This document shows positions 35,179-43,962 of a DNA stretch of 64,000 nucleotides, piece after piece (position 1 is the stretch's first letter; every line of letters begins with the position of its first letter). This DNA comes from Alkalinema pantanalense (lineage in GTDB: Bacteria; Cyanobacteriota; Cyanobacteriia; Leptolyngbyales; Leptolyngbyaceae). The translations under genes and the position numbers were made by a program. The notes under the pieces are model-generated. The model made no database searches and was not told the DNA's origin. It saw nothing but the letters and a program-made list of their open reading frames with translations. The stretch spans positions 107,079 to 171,078 of the forward strand of contig NZ_JBLZFX010000001.1 of the NCBI RefSeq assembly GCF_050753345.1. The letters are read 5' to 3'.

Positions 35179-35829
35179 ATGGTGCTGTTTGGATTTGGCA
35201 AAAAAGCGACAATGCCCGCAAAAGAGAGTGCATTGCCTGGACGGGCTGAACAAATGCCAGTTCCGGCACAGCACTTTGTCAATGGCAACCCCCTCAAGCC
35301 CCCCTTTCCCGCTGGAATGGAGATGGCAATCTTTGGCCTAGGCTGCTTCTGGGGTGCAGAACGCAAGTTTTGGCAACAGGAAGGCATCTACACAACGGCT
35401 GTGGGCTATGCAGCGGGATACACCCCCAACCCAACCTATCAGGAAGTTTGCAGTGGCATGACAGGACATAACGAAGTTGTCTTCGTTGTTTATGATCCCA
35501 AGGTGATTAGTTACGGCGACTTGGTGCGGGTCTTTTGGGAAAGTCACGATCCAACCCAGGGGATGCGCCAAGGGAATGATGTGGGTACGCAGTATCGATC
35601 GGGAATTTACGTCTATTCCGATGAACAGCTTAAGGTGGCTGAGGAAAGCCGCGATCGCTATCAAGCGGAACTCGCAAAAGCAGGTTATGGCAAGATCACG
35701 ACGGAAATCCTGGATGCACCAGAATTTTACTACGCAGAGAGTTACCATCAGCAGTATTTAGCCAAAAATCCTGGCGGGTATTGTGGACTGGGGGGAACCG
35801 GAGTTTCTTGTCCAGTGGGAGTCTTGTAG
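35179..35829 (+). CDS. msrA: peptide methionine-S-sulfoxide reductase
   Basis: MsrA reduces methionine-S-sulfoxide in oxidised proteins. The 216-residue protein has the catalytic GCFWGAERKF motif near residue 54-63, the substrate-pocket DPTQGMRQGNDVGTQYRSG, and the C-terminal resolving cysteines in GGYCGLGGTGVSCP. The N-terminal 45 residues are an extension found in several cyanobacterial MsrA proteins (Pro-rich). A hairpin terminator follows 27 bp after the stop. It is divergent from the channel gene. Confidence 0.97.
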   Translation: MVLFGFGKKATMPAKESALPGRAEQMPVPAQHFVNGNPLKPPFPAGMEMAIFGLGCFWGAERKFWQQEGIYTTAVGYAAGYTPNPTYQEVCSGMTGHNEVVFVVYDPKVISYGDLVRVFWESHDPTQGMRQGNDVGTQYRSGIYVYSDEQLKVAEESRDRYQAELAKAGYGKITTEILDAPEFYYAESYHQQYLAKNPGGYCGLGGTGVSCPVGVL

Positions 35830-35855
35830 ATGAAATAACAGGTTGGCTGATGGAA

Positions 35856-35880
35856 GGGCATGGGGAACCGTGCCCTTTTA
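35856..35880 (+). terminator. Rho-independent terminator of msrA
   Basis: GGGCATGG pairs with CCGTGCCC (one G-U) around GGAA, followed by TTTTA. Starts 27 bp after the msrA stop. Confidence 0.8.
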
Positions 35881-35931
35881 TGTGGGTTTATGGGGTGTGT
35901 TTCATCAAAACATGGGGGAGGAGCAAGGTAA

Positions 35932-37098
35932 ATGGAGCCAATTTGGTTAGGACTCAGTTTACTATCACTGATGATTTGGAGTTATCTGTTGCTTTGGCGA
36001 GGACAGTTTTGGCGGACTAATCAACAGTTAACGAACTGCCCATTCCAAGGAGGCGATCGGGTACCGTCTATTGCAGTCATCATTCCCGCCCGTAACGAAG
36101 CGGAGGTGTTGCCGATTTCCTTGAGATCGTTACTCACTCAAAACTATGATGCATCAAAATTAACGATTTGGTTAGTCGATGATCATAGCGAAGATGGCAC
36201 CGCAGATGTAGCCAGACAGATTGCAGAAGTCGTTGACAAAACTGAGCAATTGCACGTATTGTCAGCGGCAGCCTTACCCAAAGGGTGGACTGGAAAACTG
36301 TGGGCCTTGGAACAGGGAGTCAATCACGCGATCGCCCAACAGAATCCTGATTACTTACTGCTAACCGATGCAGATATTGAACATGCCCCCGATAATCTCA
36401 GTCAATTGGTTGCAAAAGCTATACACGACGATCGTGAGTTAGTTTCACTCATGGTTAAGCTACGGTGTAAAAGTTTTTGGGAGAAATTGCTGATTCCAGC
36501 CTTTGTCTTTTTCTTTGCAAAGCTTTATCCCTTTACTTGGGTCAATAATCCCCAACACCCATTAGGGGCAGCGGCAGGCGGTTGTGTATTGGTTAAACGC
36601 AAGGCGATCGAACGCATTGGGGGCATTGCCTCCATTCGCGATGCCTTAATTGATGACTGTACCTTAGGGCGAACCATTAAAGGAACTGGCAATCATCGCA
36701 TCTGGTTAGGATTGACCAATACAACCCATAGCCTACGTTCCTACGATACGTTGGAAACCATTTGGACAATGGTCACCCGAACGGCCTATACCCAACTGAA
36801 TTATTCTCCAGTTTTGCTAATAGGAACCTTAGTAGGGATGTTTTTGGTGTATCTGGTTCCTATCGTAGGAATTACTATCGGACTATTGTCTGGCAATGTA
36901 ATGATTACAATCGCCAGTGTGATTCCCTACCTGTTTATGACGATCGCATATCTCCCAACAATACAGTTTTATCAATGTAATCCGATATGGAGTTTAACCC
37001 TTCCTGCGATCGCATTTTTATATACCCTAATGACGATCGATTCCGCCCGTCGGCACTGGCAAGGCAAAGGTGGCCAATGGAAAGGTAGAACCTATTAA
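35932..37098 (+). CDS. GT2 glycosyltransferase, HpnB-like, membrane
   Basis: This 388-residue membrane glycosyltransferase matches the hopene-associated HpnB type. It has an N-terminal helix (PIWLGLSLLSLMIWSYLLL), the GT2 domain with VIIPARNEAEVLPISLRSLL, LVDDHSEDGT and LLTDADIEHAP (DXD-type metal site), then LYPFTWVNNPQHPLGAAAGG, a segment characteristic of HpnB relatives. Four C-terminal hydrophobic segments follow. It could modify hopanoids or carotenoid-like lipids, but no hopanoid genes are adjacent, so the role is inference. The gene is convergent with the NYN gene. Confidence 0.88.
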   Translation: MEPIWLGLSLLSLMIWSYLLLWRGQFWRTNQQLTNCPFQGGDRVPSIAVIIPARNEAEVLPISLRSLLTQNYDASKLTIWLVDDHSEDGTADVARQIAEVVDKTEQLHVLSAAALPKGWTGKLWALEQGVNHAIAQQNPDYLLLTDADIEHAPDNLSQLVAKAIHDDRELVSLMVKLRCKSFWEKLLIPAFVFFFAKLYPFTWVNNPQHPLGAAAGGCVLVKRKAIERIGGIASIRDALIDDCTLGRTIKGTGNHRIWLGLTNTTHSLRSYDTLETIWTMVTRTAYTQLNYSPVLLIGTLVGMFLVYLVPIVGITIGLLSGNVMITIASVIPYLFMTIAYLPTIQFYQCNPIWSLTLPAIAFLYTLMTIDSARRHWQGKGGQWKGRTY

Positions 37099-37200
37099 TC
37101 CATGCATTAATACATTCGTTAGCTTGCTGATTAATTTGTTGGTCAACTAAACAGTCAACAAGCTGATAGCTCGTTAATTAAATGACTGATTAACTGATTA

Positions 37201-37236
37201 GTTAACTCGTTGGTTAACTCGTTGGTTAACTTGTTG
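37201..37236. repeat. 12-bp tandem repeat, 3 copies
   Basis: GTTAACTCGTTG at 37201 and 37213, then GTTAACTTGTTG at 37225, followed by a partial GTTAATTG. Related palindromic GTTAAC units lie upstream from about 37125. It is in the gap between convergent genes. Confidence 0.88.
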
Positions 37237-37290
37237 GTTAATTGCGACCTTTCCTGAAAATGACGAAATTCAGCTCGAGTTCAGCCTGGA

Positions 37291-37878
37291 TTATTTCATT
37301 TTACGGATGTCATGTTTGATCGCTTCTAAATCGATGTAGCGATCGGCGACGTTGATCAAACTATCGCTCGTCATTGTGCGGAGGCTGACCAGTTCAATTT
37401 GCGTACCACGATAGCTCACCGAATTGACCGCGTAGGCCAAATCACCATCGCCACTGAGAAGCACTACTGTACTGCAATGTTCCGCCAGCGTAATCATATC
37501 TACTGCGATCTCAACATCAAGATTCGCCTTCTTAGATCCATCGGGTAATTGCACCAACTCCTTCGTTACGACCCGATAACCATTGCGCCGCATCCACAGC
37601 AAGAATCCCTGTTGCTTTTCATTGCTCAGATCAACGCCAGTGTAGAAATACGCCCGAAGTAGACGACGTCCCTTCAGTAACGCACAAAGCAGCTTGGCAT
37701 AGTCAATTTCAATGTCCAACTGCAACGCAGCGTAGAATAAGTTAGAACCATCAATAAAAATTGCCACCCGATCGTCCTGATCCCAACCCCAGGGCTGATC
37801 TTGCTCTTTGGGCATCCAAGACACGGAGGGTGAATACATACTACCTACATTAGTGCCCCGCTTCGATACAACTTGCAT
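37291..37878 (-). CDS. LabA-like NYN-domain protein
   Basis: NYN domains are PIN-like RNase folds. Cyanobacterial LabA/LalA proteins of this group affect circadian clock output in Synechococcus, although their enzymatic activity is unproven. The 195-residue protein has FIDGSNLFYAALQL near residue 41-54, ANLDVEIAVDMITLAE, and LLSGDGDLAYAVNSV, which hold the acidic residues expected at a PIN/NYN active site. The first 35 residues are a polar leader. Length is normal for LabA-like proteins. No clock gene is nearby. Confidence 0.9.
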   Translation of the reverse strand: MQVVSKRGTNVGSMYSPSVSWMPKEQDQPWGWDQDDRVAIFIDGSNLFYAALQLDIEIDYAKLLCALLKGRRLLRAYFYTGVDLSNEKQQGFLLWMRRNGYRVVTKELVQLPDGSKKANLDVEIAVDMITLAEHCSTVVLLSGDGDLAYAVNSVSYRGTQIELVSLRTMTSDSLINVADRYIDLEAIKHDIRKMK

Positions 37879-38109
37879 AGCATGGTGCCTCTAAATGGAT
37901 CCGGCTTTACCAGTGCATTGATTAACTCGTCGTTTAATCAATTTTAAATCTTAAGGTTTTCTTTAGATTCTGTTGGTCAGACTAGTAGGTTTGCCTGAAG
38001 AAAGTCAAGCGAATTTCATATATTGAAATCATTACAATTGCGCTGATCCCTAATGGCTTCTGCAAAGAAGTCGCTTCTCAAACCAGCAGGCGTGGAGTGG
38101 GTCATGATC

Positions 38110-38142
38110 AAAAAACGAGAGCCGCCAGAGCAGACCCTCGTT
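38110..38142 (-). terminator. Rho-independent terminator of the FKBP gene
   Basis: On the minus strand AACGAGGGTC pairs with GGCTCTCGTT (two G-U) with a 9-nt loop, followed by TTTT and more T. It is about 117 bp past the FKBP stop at 38259. The rest of the 380-bp gap (37879-38258) has a 15-bp tandem repeat. Confidence 0.7.
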
Positions 38143-38194
38143 ATGCAAGATTGAGTTAACAGATGTCGGTTAAAAATCAGGTTGATTCGACAAT

Positions 38195-38224
38195 ATAAGG
38201 TCTATCAACATAAGGTCTATCAAC
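38195..38224. repeat. 15-bp tandem repeat, 2 copies
   Basis: ATAAGGTCTATCAAC occurs twice in direct tandem, in the gap between the FKBP stop and its terminator. Confidence 0.9.
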
Positions 38225-38258
38225 CTAGGTGCAAAGCACCGTCCTTTTTAACCAGAAA

Positions 38259-38813
38259 CTAGCCAATTTTCAGCAATTCCACCTCAAACACAAGCGTGGC
38301 ATTCGGCGGAATGGGGCCAATGCCACGGGATCCATAACCCAATTCTGGGGGAATGATGAGTTTACGCTTGCCACCCACCTTCATGGTCGATAGTCCTTCA
38401 TCCCATCCCTTGATCACCTGACCTGCACCCAGGTTGAAGGCAAAGGGTTGGTTACGATCGCGGGAACTATCAAATTTCGTGCCATCGGTAAGCGTACCTG
38501 TGTAATGCACATAGACCTTCTGGCCTGATTGGGGTTGAGCCCCAGTGCCTTCAACAATCTCTACATACTGAAGGCCAGAGTCAGTCGTGATCATCTTTTC
38601 ATCCATTGGTTTCGTCTCAGTTGTGGGTTCTGGAACAGAGGGATTCAATTTAGACGCTTCGGCAATCACCACATTTGCAACCATATCCGCCATGGATTGC
38701 TTAGGCGCAAAATTTGCCGCGATCGCCTCATCTTTACTTCCGGTTAACTGTGCTATCAACAAAACAGCCGCACAGGCCACGACAACACCCAAACTAATCA
38801 GAATTTCTTTCAT
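38259..38813 (-). CDS. FKBP-type peptidyl-prolyl isomerase, exported/anchored
   Basis: FKBP isomerases catalyse cis-trans isomerisation of prolyl bonds and assist folding. The 184-residue protein has an N-terminal hydrophobic segment (ISLGVVVACAAVLLIAQLTG), a polar linker, then one FKBP domain from about residue 76 with DSGLQYVEIVEGTGA, VYVHYTGTLTDGTKFDSSRD, FNLGAGQVIKGWDEGLSTMK and the terminal GYGSRGIGPIPPNATLVFEV. All core pocket residues (Tyr, Phe, Asp, Trp) are present. It probably acts on the thylakoid lumen or periplasmic side. Normal length. Confidence 0.95.
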   Translation of the reverse strand: MKEILISLGVVVACAAVLLIAQLTGSKDEAIAANFAPKQSMADMVANVVIAEASKLNPSVPEPTTETKPMDEKMITTDSGLQYVEIVEGTGAQPQSGQKVYVHYTGTLTDGTKFDSSRDRNQPFAFNLGAGQVIKGWDEGLSTMKVGGKRKLIIPPELGYGSRGIGPIPPNATLVFEVELLKIG

Positions 38814-39248
38814 TGATGAAAGCTCCTCGGGAAGGCTCCTGAATTGTATCTCGGTTATTATTGTGACACTGAGTAGATTGAAAGTAGATCAAAAATGCCC
38901 AATCATCTGTGGGTATAATTTCCCCAACATCCCTCATTCGTGTGAGCAGAAAAAACCTGCTCTCCAAAAAGAGACTGCAAAGTTAGGCTGGGTAAGGCTG
39001 TCTGCCCGAATTTCATTCAAGCAGACTCGATTGTTCTACTGACAACTTACTCATTCAATTTGGCTGTCCCTTGCACAGCAGATCCTCAGAAGTCTGATTG
39101 AGTCGCATTACCGGGAAACAATACGTTCTAGCAGCACTGATTCTAGTCACACTATTATTAGACGCAAGACTAGACCCAAAACTAGCTCCAAGCCCTAATA
39201 AAGCCTGCCCCTAAATCGTTAGAACAAGTTGCTTAATCCCAAATCAAT

Positions 39249-39389
39249 CCCAAATCAATGCGTGATTGCAACAGATCCGATCCCCTTAAATCCCCTTCAA
39301 TCAGGACTTTAAGAGAATTTGGCCCAATTCCCCCTTCATCAGGGGGCGAGGGAAAATCAGATCTGTTGTATTGATCAATTCATTTGGTA
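39249..39389. mobile_element. MITE-like element, family 2, copy A
   Basis: A roughly 141-bp segment starts CCAAATCAATGCGTGATTGC and ends TTGATCAATTCATTTGGTA. It matches 44729-44876 along most of its length (shared CAAATCA, TGATTGCAAC, TAAATCCCC, ATTGATCAAT and TTTGGTA). Its ends are inverted copies of TACCAAAT. This copy is more degenerate at the left end. It lies in the 715-bp gap 38814-39528, where no gene was recognised. Confidence 0.6.
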
Positions 39390-39440
39390 GTAAGTCAACA
39401 CGATAGGATTCGCAATTTCGACTCCAGCCCCGCAATCTCT

Positions 39441-39496
39441 GCTGAAATGAAATCGCTAAAATGCAATTGCTAAACTGCAATCGCTGAAATTGCATC
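39441..39496. repeat. 14-bp tandem repeat, 4 copies
   Basis: GCTGAAATGAAATC, GCTAAAATGCAATT, GCTAAACTGCAATC and GCTGAAATTGCATC run head to tail between the MITE-like element and the coiled-coil gene. Confidence 0.85.
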
Positions 39497-39528
39497 ACTC
39501 AGAATGAGTGCTTGAAATAGAACAGCCC

Positions 39529-39852
39529 CTAGCGCCAACTTTTGTTTTCGAGATCTCGAACCTGCCGCTCAAGGCGATCGATTCTGCCCCGTAGCTCATC
39601 GACCTCCGATTGACGAGCAACGCCCATATCTTGCATGATGTTCTTGATTTGCCGTTGAAATTGGACTTCAAGATCACCCTGGTTGGTTTGGAGTTGCTTG
39701 AGCAAATCATTGATGAAGCCAGTGGCTTGATCGGGATTAAGTTTGCCTTCTCGCACCCATTGATCGCCCACTTCTTTGAGCTTTTCTGCTGCGAGGGAAG
39801 TCGTTCCTACGCCTAGCAACAGAAGTTGTGTTAGCCAGTTGTTGTTATCCAT
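39529..39852 (-). CDS. phasin-like coiled-coil protein
   Basis: A 107-residue, mostly helical protein begins with a hydrophobic turn (NNWLTQLLLLGVGTTSLAAE) and then has a long amphipathic helix with QATGFINDLLKQL and a final leucine-zipper-like coil (DELRGRIDRLERQVRDLE). This arrangement matches phasin-like or PHA-granule-associated small proteins found across cyanobacteria, though their function is generally not established. It is cytosolic with no enzymatic motifs. Confidence 0.72.
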   Translation of the reverse strand: MDNNNWLTQLLLLGVGTTSLAAEKLKEVGDQWVREGKLNPDQATGFINDLLKQLQTNQGDLEVQFQRQIKNIMQDMGVARQSEVDELRGRIDRLERQVRDLENKSWR

Positions 39853-40003
39853 TTCGTCTCACCTGTCGGTGCAATTTGTTCTATTGTGTCAAAGCTGAGA
39901 AAAGACGGGAATGCGGTTTTCTAGTCGGGAACCGAAGAGAAACCGAACTTTTGGTAATTAATTAGAAAATAAAGATTAGTCATGATGATAATGGAGATCC
40001 GTG

Positions 40004-40327
40004 ATGGTGATTGAATGGCTTAGGGTAAAAGTACCGATCGAACTTCGAGAGCGTTACATTGAACAGGATGCAGCCATTTGGACTGCGGCATTGGCCAACT
40101 GTGCAGGTTTTATGGGGAAACAAGTCTGGACTAATCCTCAGGATCCCACGGAAATTGTAATGGTGCTGCAATGGGCCAGCCGCGATCAGTGGAAAGTCAT
40201 CCCTGCGGACTGGTTAGAATCCCTCGATCGGGCCTTTATCGCAGCCATGGGTCAAGCTTTCCCATTGATTGAAACTGGAGAGTACCATGTGGTTTCTAAC
40301 ACACCATCCCATCAGCCCTCCCCTTAA
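40004..40327 (+). CDS. TIGR03792-family small protein
   Basis: This is a 107-residue cyanobacterial family of unknown function. The protein starts MVIEWLRVKVPIELRERYIE and has WTAALANCAGFMGKQVWTNP and VMVLQWASRDQWKVIP, which look like an alpha/beta ferredoxin-like fold of the antibiotic-biosynthesis-monooxygenase/stress-responsive kind (inference). ATG 40004 follows GGAG after a short spacer, and GTG 40001 is the alternative. No signal peptide. Confidence 0.75.
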   Translation: MVIEWLRVKVPIELRERYIEQDAAIWTAALANCAGFMGKQVWTNPQDPTEIVMVLQWASRDQWKVIPADWLESLDRAFIAAMGQAFPLIETGEYHVVSNTPSHQPSP

Positions 40328-40366
40328 ATCGATCGGCCACCCCAATTACATGGATGAAGTCCTTCT

Positions 40367-40726
40367 ATGCGCCATTGTCCCAAGTGTCACCAATTAATCC
40401 GCGCCAAAGAGGTGCAATGTCCCCATTGTGGAGCGACGCTCAAAGCCTTTGGCCATGAAGGAATTGATTTGTTTCACGCCGTTGGCGATGCCCCCCTTTG
40501 CGAAACCTGCACCTACCACCTAGACAACACCTGCACCTACACCAAGCGACCAACTGCACGGGAATGCACCCTCTACCGGGATGTTCATCATCAGCCTGTG
40601 CCTGCTGCCAAGCCCAAAGCGCCCGCACCCTTCAGCCCAGCCTGGTTCCGACAAAATCCCGGCCTAGTCGCGATCGGGGGGTTAGTTCTCATCAGTTTAC
40701 TGTTAGCTCTTTGGCAGCGGCGGTAG
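40367..40726 (+). CDS. zinc-ribbon protein with C-terminal membrane anchor
   Basis: A 119-residue protein: N-terminal double Cys motif CPKCHQLIRAKEVQCPHCG (zinc ribbon, residues 4-22), then a second Cys cluster CETCTYHLDNTCTY and CTLYRD, a Pro/Ala-rich linker, and a C-terminal helix LVAIGGLVLISLLLALWQ ending in RR. The cytosolic ribbon would face inward (positive end) as a tail-anchored protein. The family is conserved in cyanobacteria, function unknown. Confidence 0.8.
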   Translation: MRHCPKCHQLIRAKEVQCPHCGATLKAFGHEGIDLFHAVGDAPLCETCTYHLDNTCTYTKRPTARECTLYRDVHHQPVPAAKPKAPAPFSPAWFRQNPGLVAIGGLVLISLLLALWQRR

Positions 40727-40748
40727 GGTTCAGGGTTAACAGATCGGC

Positions 40749-40931
40749 TTAGTTTGTACGTCCTTCCTTGTTGATACAACCGGGACGATCTTTCACATGC
40801 TGGCACACCCGTTGATAGAGCACTTCCCGCGTCGATTTTGCTCCTGTTGAAAAAATGACCATATCCTGGCCAATTAATTTCTGGATTTTGACCCCGCAGA
40901 TCGAACAGACCTGAATATTTGCTTGACTCAT
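40749..40931 (-). CDS. small conserved Cys-motif protein
   Basis: A 60-residue protein starts MSQANIQVCSICGVKIQKLI and ends with CQHVKDRPGCINKEG, giving two CxxC/CxxxxxxxxC clusters that suggest zinc binding. Small proteins ending in RPGCIN recur in cyanobacteria, so I consider it real, but the function is unknown. Start ATG 40931 has GGAGA upstream at a normal distance. Confidence 0.6.
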   Translation of the reverse strand: MSQANIQVCSICGVKIQKLIGQDMVIFSTGAKSTREVLYQRVCQHVKDRPGCINKEGRTN

Positions 40932-41083
40932 ACCATCTCCACGGGGCTATTTCGACCCCACGATTTAAACCGATTTCCTTTAAACCGTAAAGTATCGAAT
41001 GTGTCGAAAGCAAATTTCCACCCATTTTGGTCTGGGCAGGATTGAATACCTCTTCTATCCCACAGCTCGTTGCCATCTTAACT

Positions 41084-41128
41084 GCTAGATTTTATTCGGC
41101 TAGATTTTATTCGGCTAGATTTTGTTTG
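41084..41128. repeat. 15-bp tandem repeat, 3 copies
   Basis: GCTAGATTTTATTCG at 41084 and 41099, then GCTAGATTTTGTTTG at 41114. The stop codon of the FTR1 remnant lies inside the third unit, so the repeats are copies of that 3' end. Confidence 0.88.
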
Positions 41129-41866
41129 AAAGACGTTCCATCTTTTTCCACGGCAAGCTAAGTTTACCCGTCAAGCTCTGGAAATAAATTCCCCCTACCG
41201 CAATTAAAAACACACCGTAGGCCACACCCTGCACCATAAAGAGCCGTTGCGTATATCCAAACAACGCACTCAAAATTAGCCCAGGGAACTGATCATCTGG
41301 CAACACCTTGCTGAAATTCCACACCATTGGCCCCAAAATACAAGCCCGATTTTCCGCCTTCACAAATCGCTCTTGGAAAAAACACAAGGCCGCTGACTTC
41401 CGATCGAGACTCGCCAGTGCATTCAACGCCACATCAAAATGACCGAGTGCTGTTACGACCAATCCCACTATGATCATTAGCAAAAGCACCCCCATCACTA
41501 TGAAAAACTTGCGTAAATTCAAGCGAACACCTAGCTTGAACAACATTACCCCGATCGCTACAGCACCCGCTAAACCAGCCAAAGTTCCCAATGCAGGCAC
41601 CAATCCCTGCTGAAACTTTGCCGAAATAAACAACACCATTTCAAATCCTTCACGAATCACCGCGAAAAAGATGAATGCAAACACGCCCCAAGCGGCCTTC
41701 GCCTGGTTCAGCGCCGCATGAATCGCCCCTTCCACATCCGTTTTCAACGTGCGGGCATTCTGCGTCATCCAGATCAACATCCAACTCAACAGCCCGATCG
41801 CCATTAGGCTAAAAACACCCTCCAGCAACGGCTCAAACACTGGGCCATACTTCTCGTTGGATTGTC
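41115..41866 (-). pseudogene. FTR1-family iron permease, 5'-truncated remnant
   Basis: FTR1 is a high-affinity iron permease of about 290 residues with seven helices and two REXXE iron motifs. Only about 250 residues remain, starting QSNEKYGPVFEPLLEGVFSL, which aligns with the middle of FTR1. The N-terminal part with the first REXXE motif is missing. The second motif is intact as VIREGFEMVLF. The first plausible start is the GTG at 41840, giving a protein without its N-terminal helices. It is directly preceded by a fragment of a multicopper oxidase, so a deletion removed the sequence between the two genes. Function is probably lost. Confidence 0.8.
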
Positions 41867-41998
41867 CTAACGAAACTCCCGCACAGTGCGACCATTTTCC
41901 TGGGTAACGGTGCCGTAGTCAAACTCCCGCAGAATTTTTAAGGGACTGATGCCAGACCCATGGTGCATGTCCTCTTTAGGCAAGGGGGGAATGGTCAC
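41867..41998 (-). pseudogene. multicopper oxidase N-terminal remnant
   Basis: The frame reads IPPLPKEDMHHGSGISPLKI then REFDYGTVTQENGRTVREFR and stops at TAG 41867. This matches, from memory, the mature N-terminus of cyanobacterial multicopper oxidases encoded next to FTR1. An in-frame stop about 15 codons upstream of the Val codon shows that the 5' end has decayed as well. The FTR1 fragment resumes in a different frame only a few bases later. Confidence 0.65.
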
Positions 41999-42633
41999 AG
42001 CAGCCGATCGACTCCTCGATCGCTACAGTTGCGAAAGACCGATCGCTGCACCACCTGTCGCTCCTACCAGAAGCCTGATTGTAACAGTTGTCGTCGATTT
42101 AGCAAGGGGGTACTTGATGTCCACGGTCTTGTTCTCAGTCTACGATCGTGCCCTAACGCCACAGTCTCACCGTCATTTTCCACAGTCAATTGGGGCTATT
42201 TAATGAGAAAAGGTATTGTCTAAGCCATCATCGCATTTTTTCGAAAAGGCGGGTAGAGGATCGGCAGAATTAATGAGATCGATCCATATATGCTTCATCA
42301 GTCTTGCCATTCCCCAGTTTACATCAGTCATTCAGCGGACAACAGGAACTTCCCATCCAAAAAAATAATTGCAACTCTCTGTCATTTGGTAAATTTATCT
42401 GCTAAGGTGAAAGCAAATAGTTGATTATTAATCGCAATAAGACTACTCGGTGGAACGTCAAACGCATCCTCATCATCCAGGAATGCGGACAGGATAGGGA
42501 TTCAAGCCTATTAGGAAGGATACACAGACCAGAGAGATCAGGCATGCCCCGTCCACAGCCTCGCCCAATCCAAATACCCTCGTTCCAATCCAAGTCCAGA
42601 TCAAACCGTCCAGATAGCGCAATTAGGTTAGCC
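41999..42633. other. 635-bp region with decayed sequence and upstream part of the [2Fe-2S] gene
   Basis: I see no intact gene. The first 200 bp probably contain decayed remains of the oxidase gene and its signal sequence. From 42421 the frame is open into the [2Fe-2S] protein, but its translation looks non-native (Arg-rich, no family resemblance). ATG 42634 is therefore taken as the start. Confidence 0.45.
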
Positions 42634-43311
42634 ATGGGTAAGAAAGCAGGTTTCAAACATCACCAGGAAACGCAATACCGTCTTGCAGGACAGTTCCTCG
42701 GATTTTGGCAGAAGCAGGATGGAGAGATTAAAGGACTACGGCTCCAAACGCCGTTGGGTGAACAGGGCCTGAAAATCGGGAAAAAACTACGGAGCCAACT
42801 TTTAACAGTACTGACGCCAGGGAGCTGGGTGGAAACTATTTGCGATCGCCGGATTGATTTCACAACAGGTCACGTCATCCTGAAAGTTGATTCGATCGAA
42901 TCCATCAGCATTGCTTGGCCCACTCAAAAAAATGGATCAGAACCCATTGTTGAGACTGTTCCGGCTAATACCGTAGACATCAATACAGACAGGGATCTAC
43001 AGGTTGTCGGTATGGGTACAGTTACACCGTTAGTTCAGGCAGCCCCCCCCTGTAAAAAAGCCAAAATTCTGATGTGCCAAAAATCTGACTGTATGAAGCG
43101 GCAGGGCAAAGCCGTTTGTCAGGCATTGGAGGCTGCATTACACGATCGGCAATTAACGGAATTTGTTCAAGTCAAGGGCACGGGTTGTTTAAAGCATTGT
43201 AAGGCAGGGCCCAACTTGGTCGTGGATAAGGTGCGCTACAGCAAGGTGACACCAGAGGAAGTCCCCGATCTATTGGACAAGCATTTTGTGGCGCAGTTGG
43301 CCGCTAGTTAA
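42634..43311 (+). CDS. thioredoxin-like [2Fe-2S] ferredoxin domain protein
   Basis: A 225-residue protein with two parts. The N-terminal half (about 1-110) starts MGKKAGFKHHQETQYRLAGQ and looks like a small beta-rich domain with conserved QFLGF and LRLQTPLGEQGLKIGKKL; family unknown. The C-terminal half (about 145-225) is the thioredoxin-fold [2Fe-2S] type: ILMCQKSDCMKRQGKAVCQA and GCLKHCKAGPNLVV provide the cluster Cys residues. Such ferredoxins transfer electrons in the cytosol, and the partner is unknown. It lies next to the iron-permease scar, but no functional link is shown. Confidence 0.82.
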   Translation: MGKKAGFKHHQETQYRLAGQFLGFWQKQDGEIKGLRLQTPLGEQGLKIGKKLRSQLLTVLTPGSWVETICDRRIDFTTGHVILKVDSIESISIAWPTQKNGSEPIVETVPANTVDINTDRDLQVVGMGTVTPLVQAAPPCKKAKILMCQKSDCMKRQGKAVCQALEAALHDRQLTEFVQVKGTGCLKHCKAGPNLVVDKVRYSKVTPEEVPDLLDKHFVAQLAAS

Positions 43312-43962
43312 GCACCAGTTGATGCAGGGCCACATGCTAATAACACTGGTTAGAAAACTGTTCAACCTAGAGAAGCCATTTCAGACTAGAGCCCCTTTTC
43401 AGTGTTTAGGGGCTCATTCAAGCTGATGTAATTTGTCCAAAACGACTCAGATGGGGTAGATTACCTCAATCTTCTTGCGGCAACTGATCGATTCAGGACA
43501 AAAGTCAAAATTAGGAATTGACAGTGGGAGGGGTTTCAGGAGGTTCGATCGCACCACTGAAGGGGAAATCCCCTAAGTAAGCTGGGATGCCATCCCACCT
43601 AATCCCCCAAAACTGAGTGTTTCAGCAATTTTCTTGTAATTTTATGCGATGAACAAAAAAATATGGTTTTGAGCCAAGAATTATTAAGCCCTCATAAAGT
43701 GTCTACTCCAACCTTGCCACTCTCCGTAGGATTGCATACGATGTATCGGAGTAAGGCAACTAGCCTCCGGAATTACGACTAGGCGAAATCACTAGGCAAA
43801 TTCACACAGAATCAGGTTCTCCTTCATCTACCGCATCGTCCTTCGCTTGATTTTTAGACTGGATGACTTCCTTCTGCTGGAATCTACTTAAGATTGCCTC
43901 CAGGACTTCCCGTTTAAACATCAGTGCGATTCTACTCACAAATAACGAAGAGGTAGATTCTC
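43312..43962. other. 651-bp leader region of the sorting-target gene
   Basis: No gene is recognised. It has a hairpin GAGCCCCT / AGGGGCTC (43389-43415, weak terminator for the [2Fe-2S] gene). Upstream of the PTPA-CTERM-type gene it has CTCCG / CGGAG pairing near 43720-43750 and two direct copies of ACTAGGC(G)AAAT at 43778 and 43791. A long structured 5' leader is possible. RBS AAGAGG is near 43949. Confidence 0.45.

Noticed and set aside
42421..42633. N-terminal extension of the [2Fe-2S] protein
   Set aside because: The extra 71 residues are Arg/Pro-rich and unlike a protein domain, while ATG 42634 gives a clean start.
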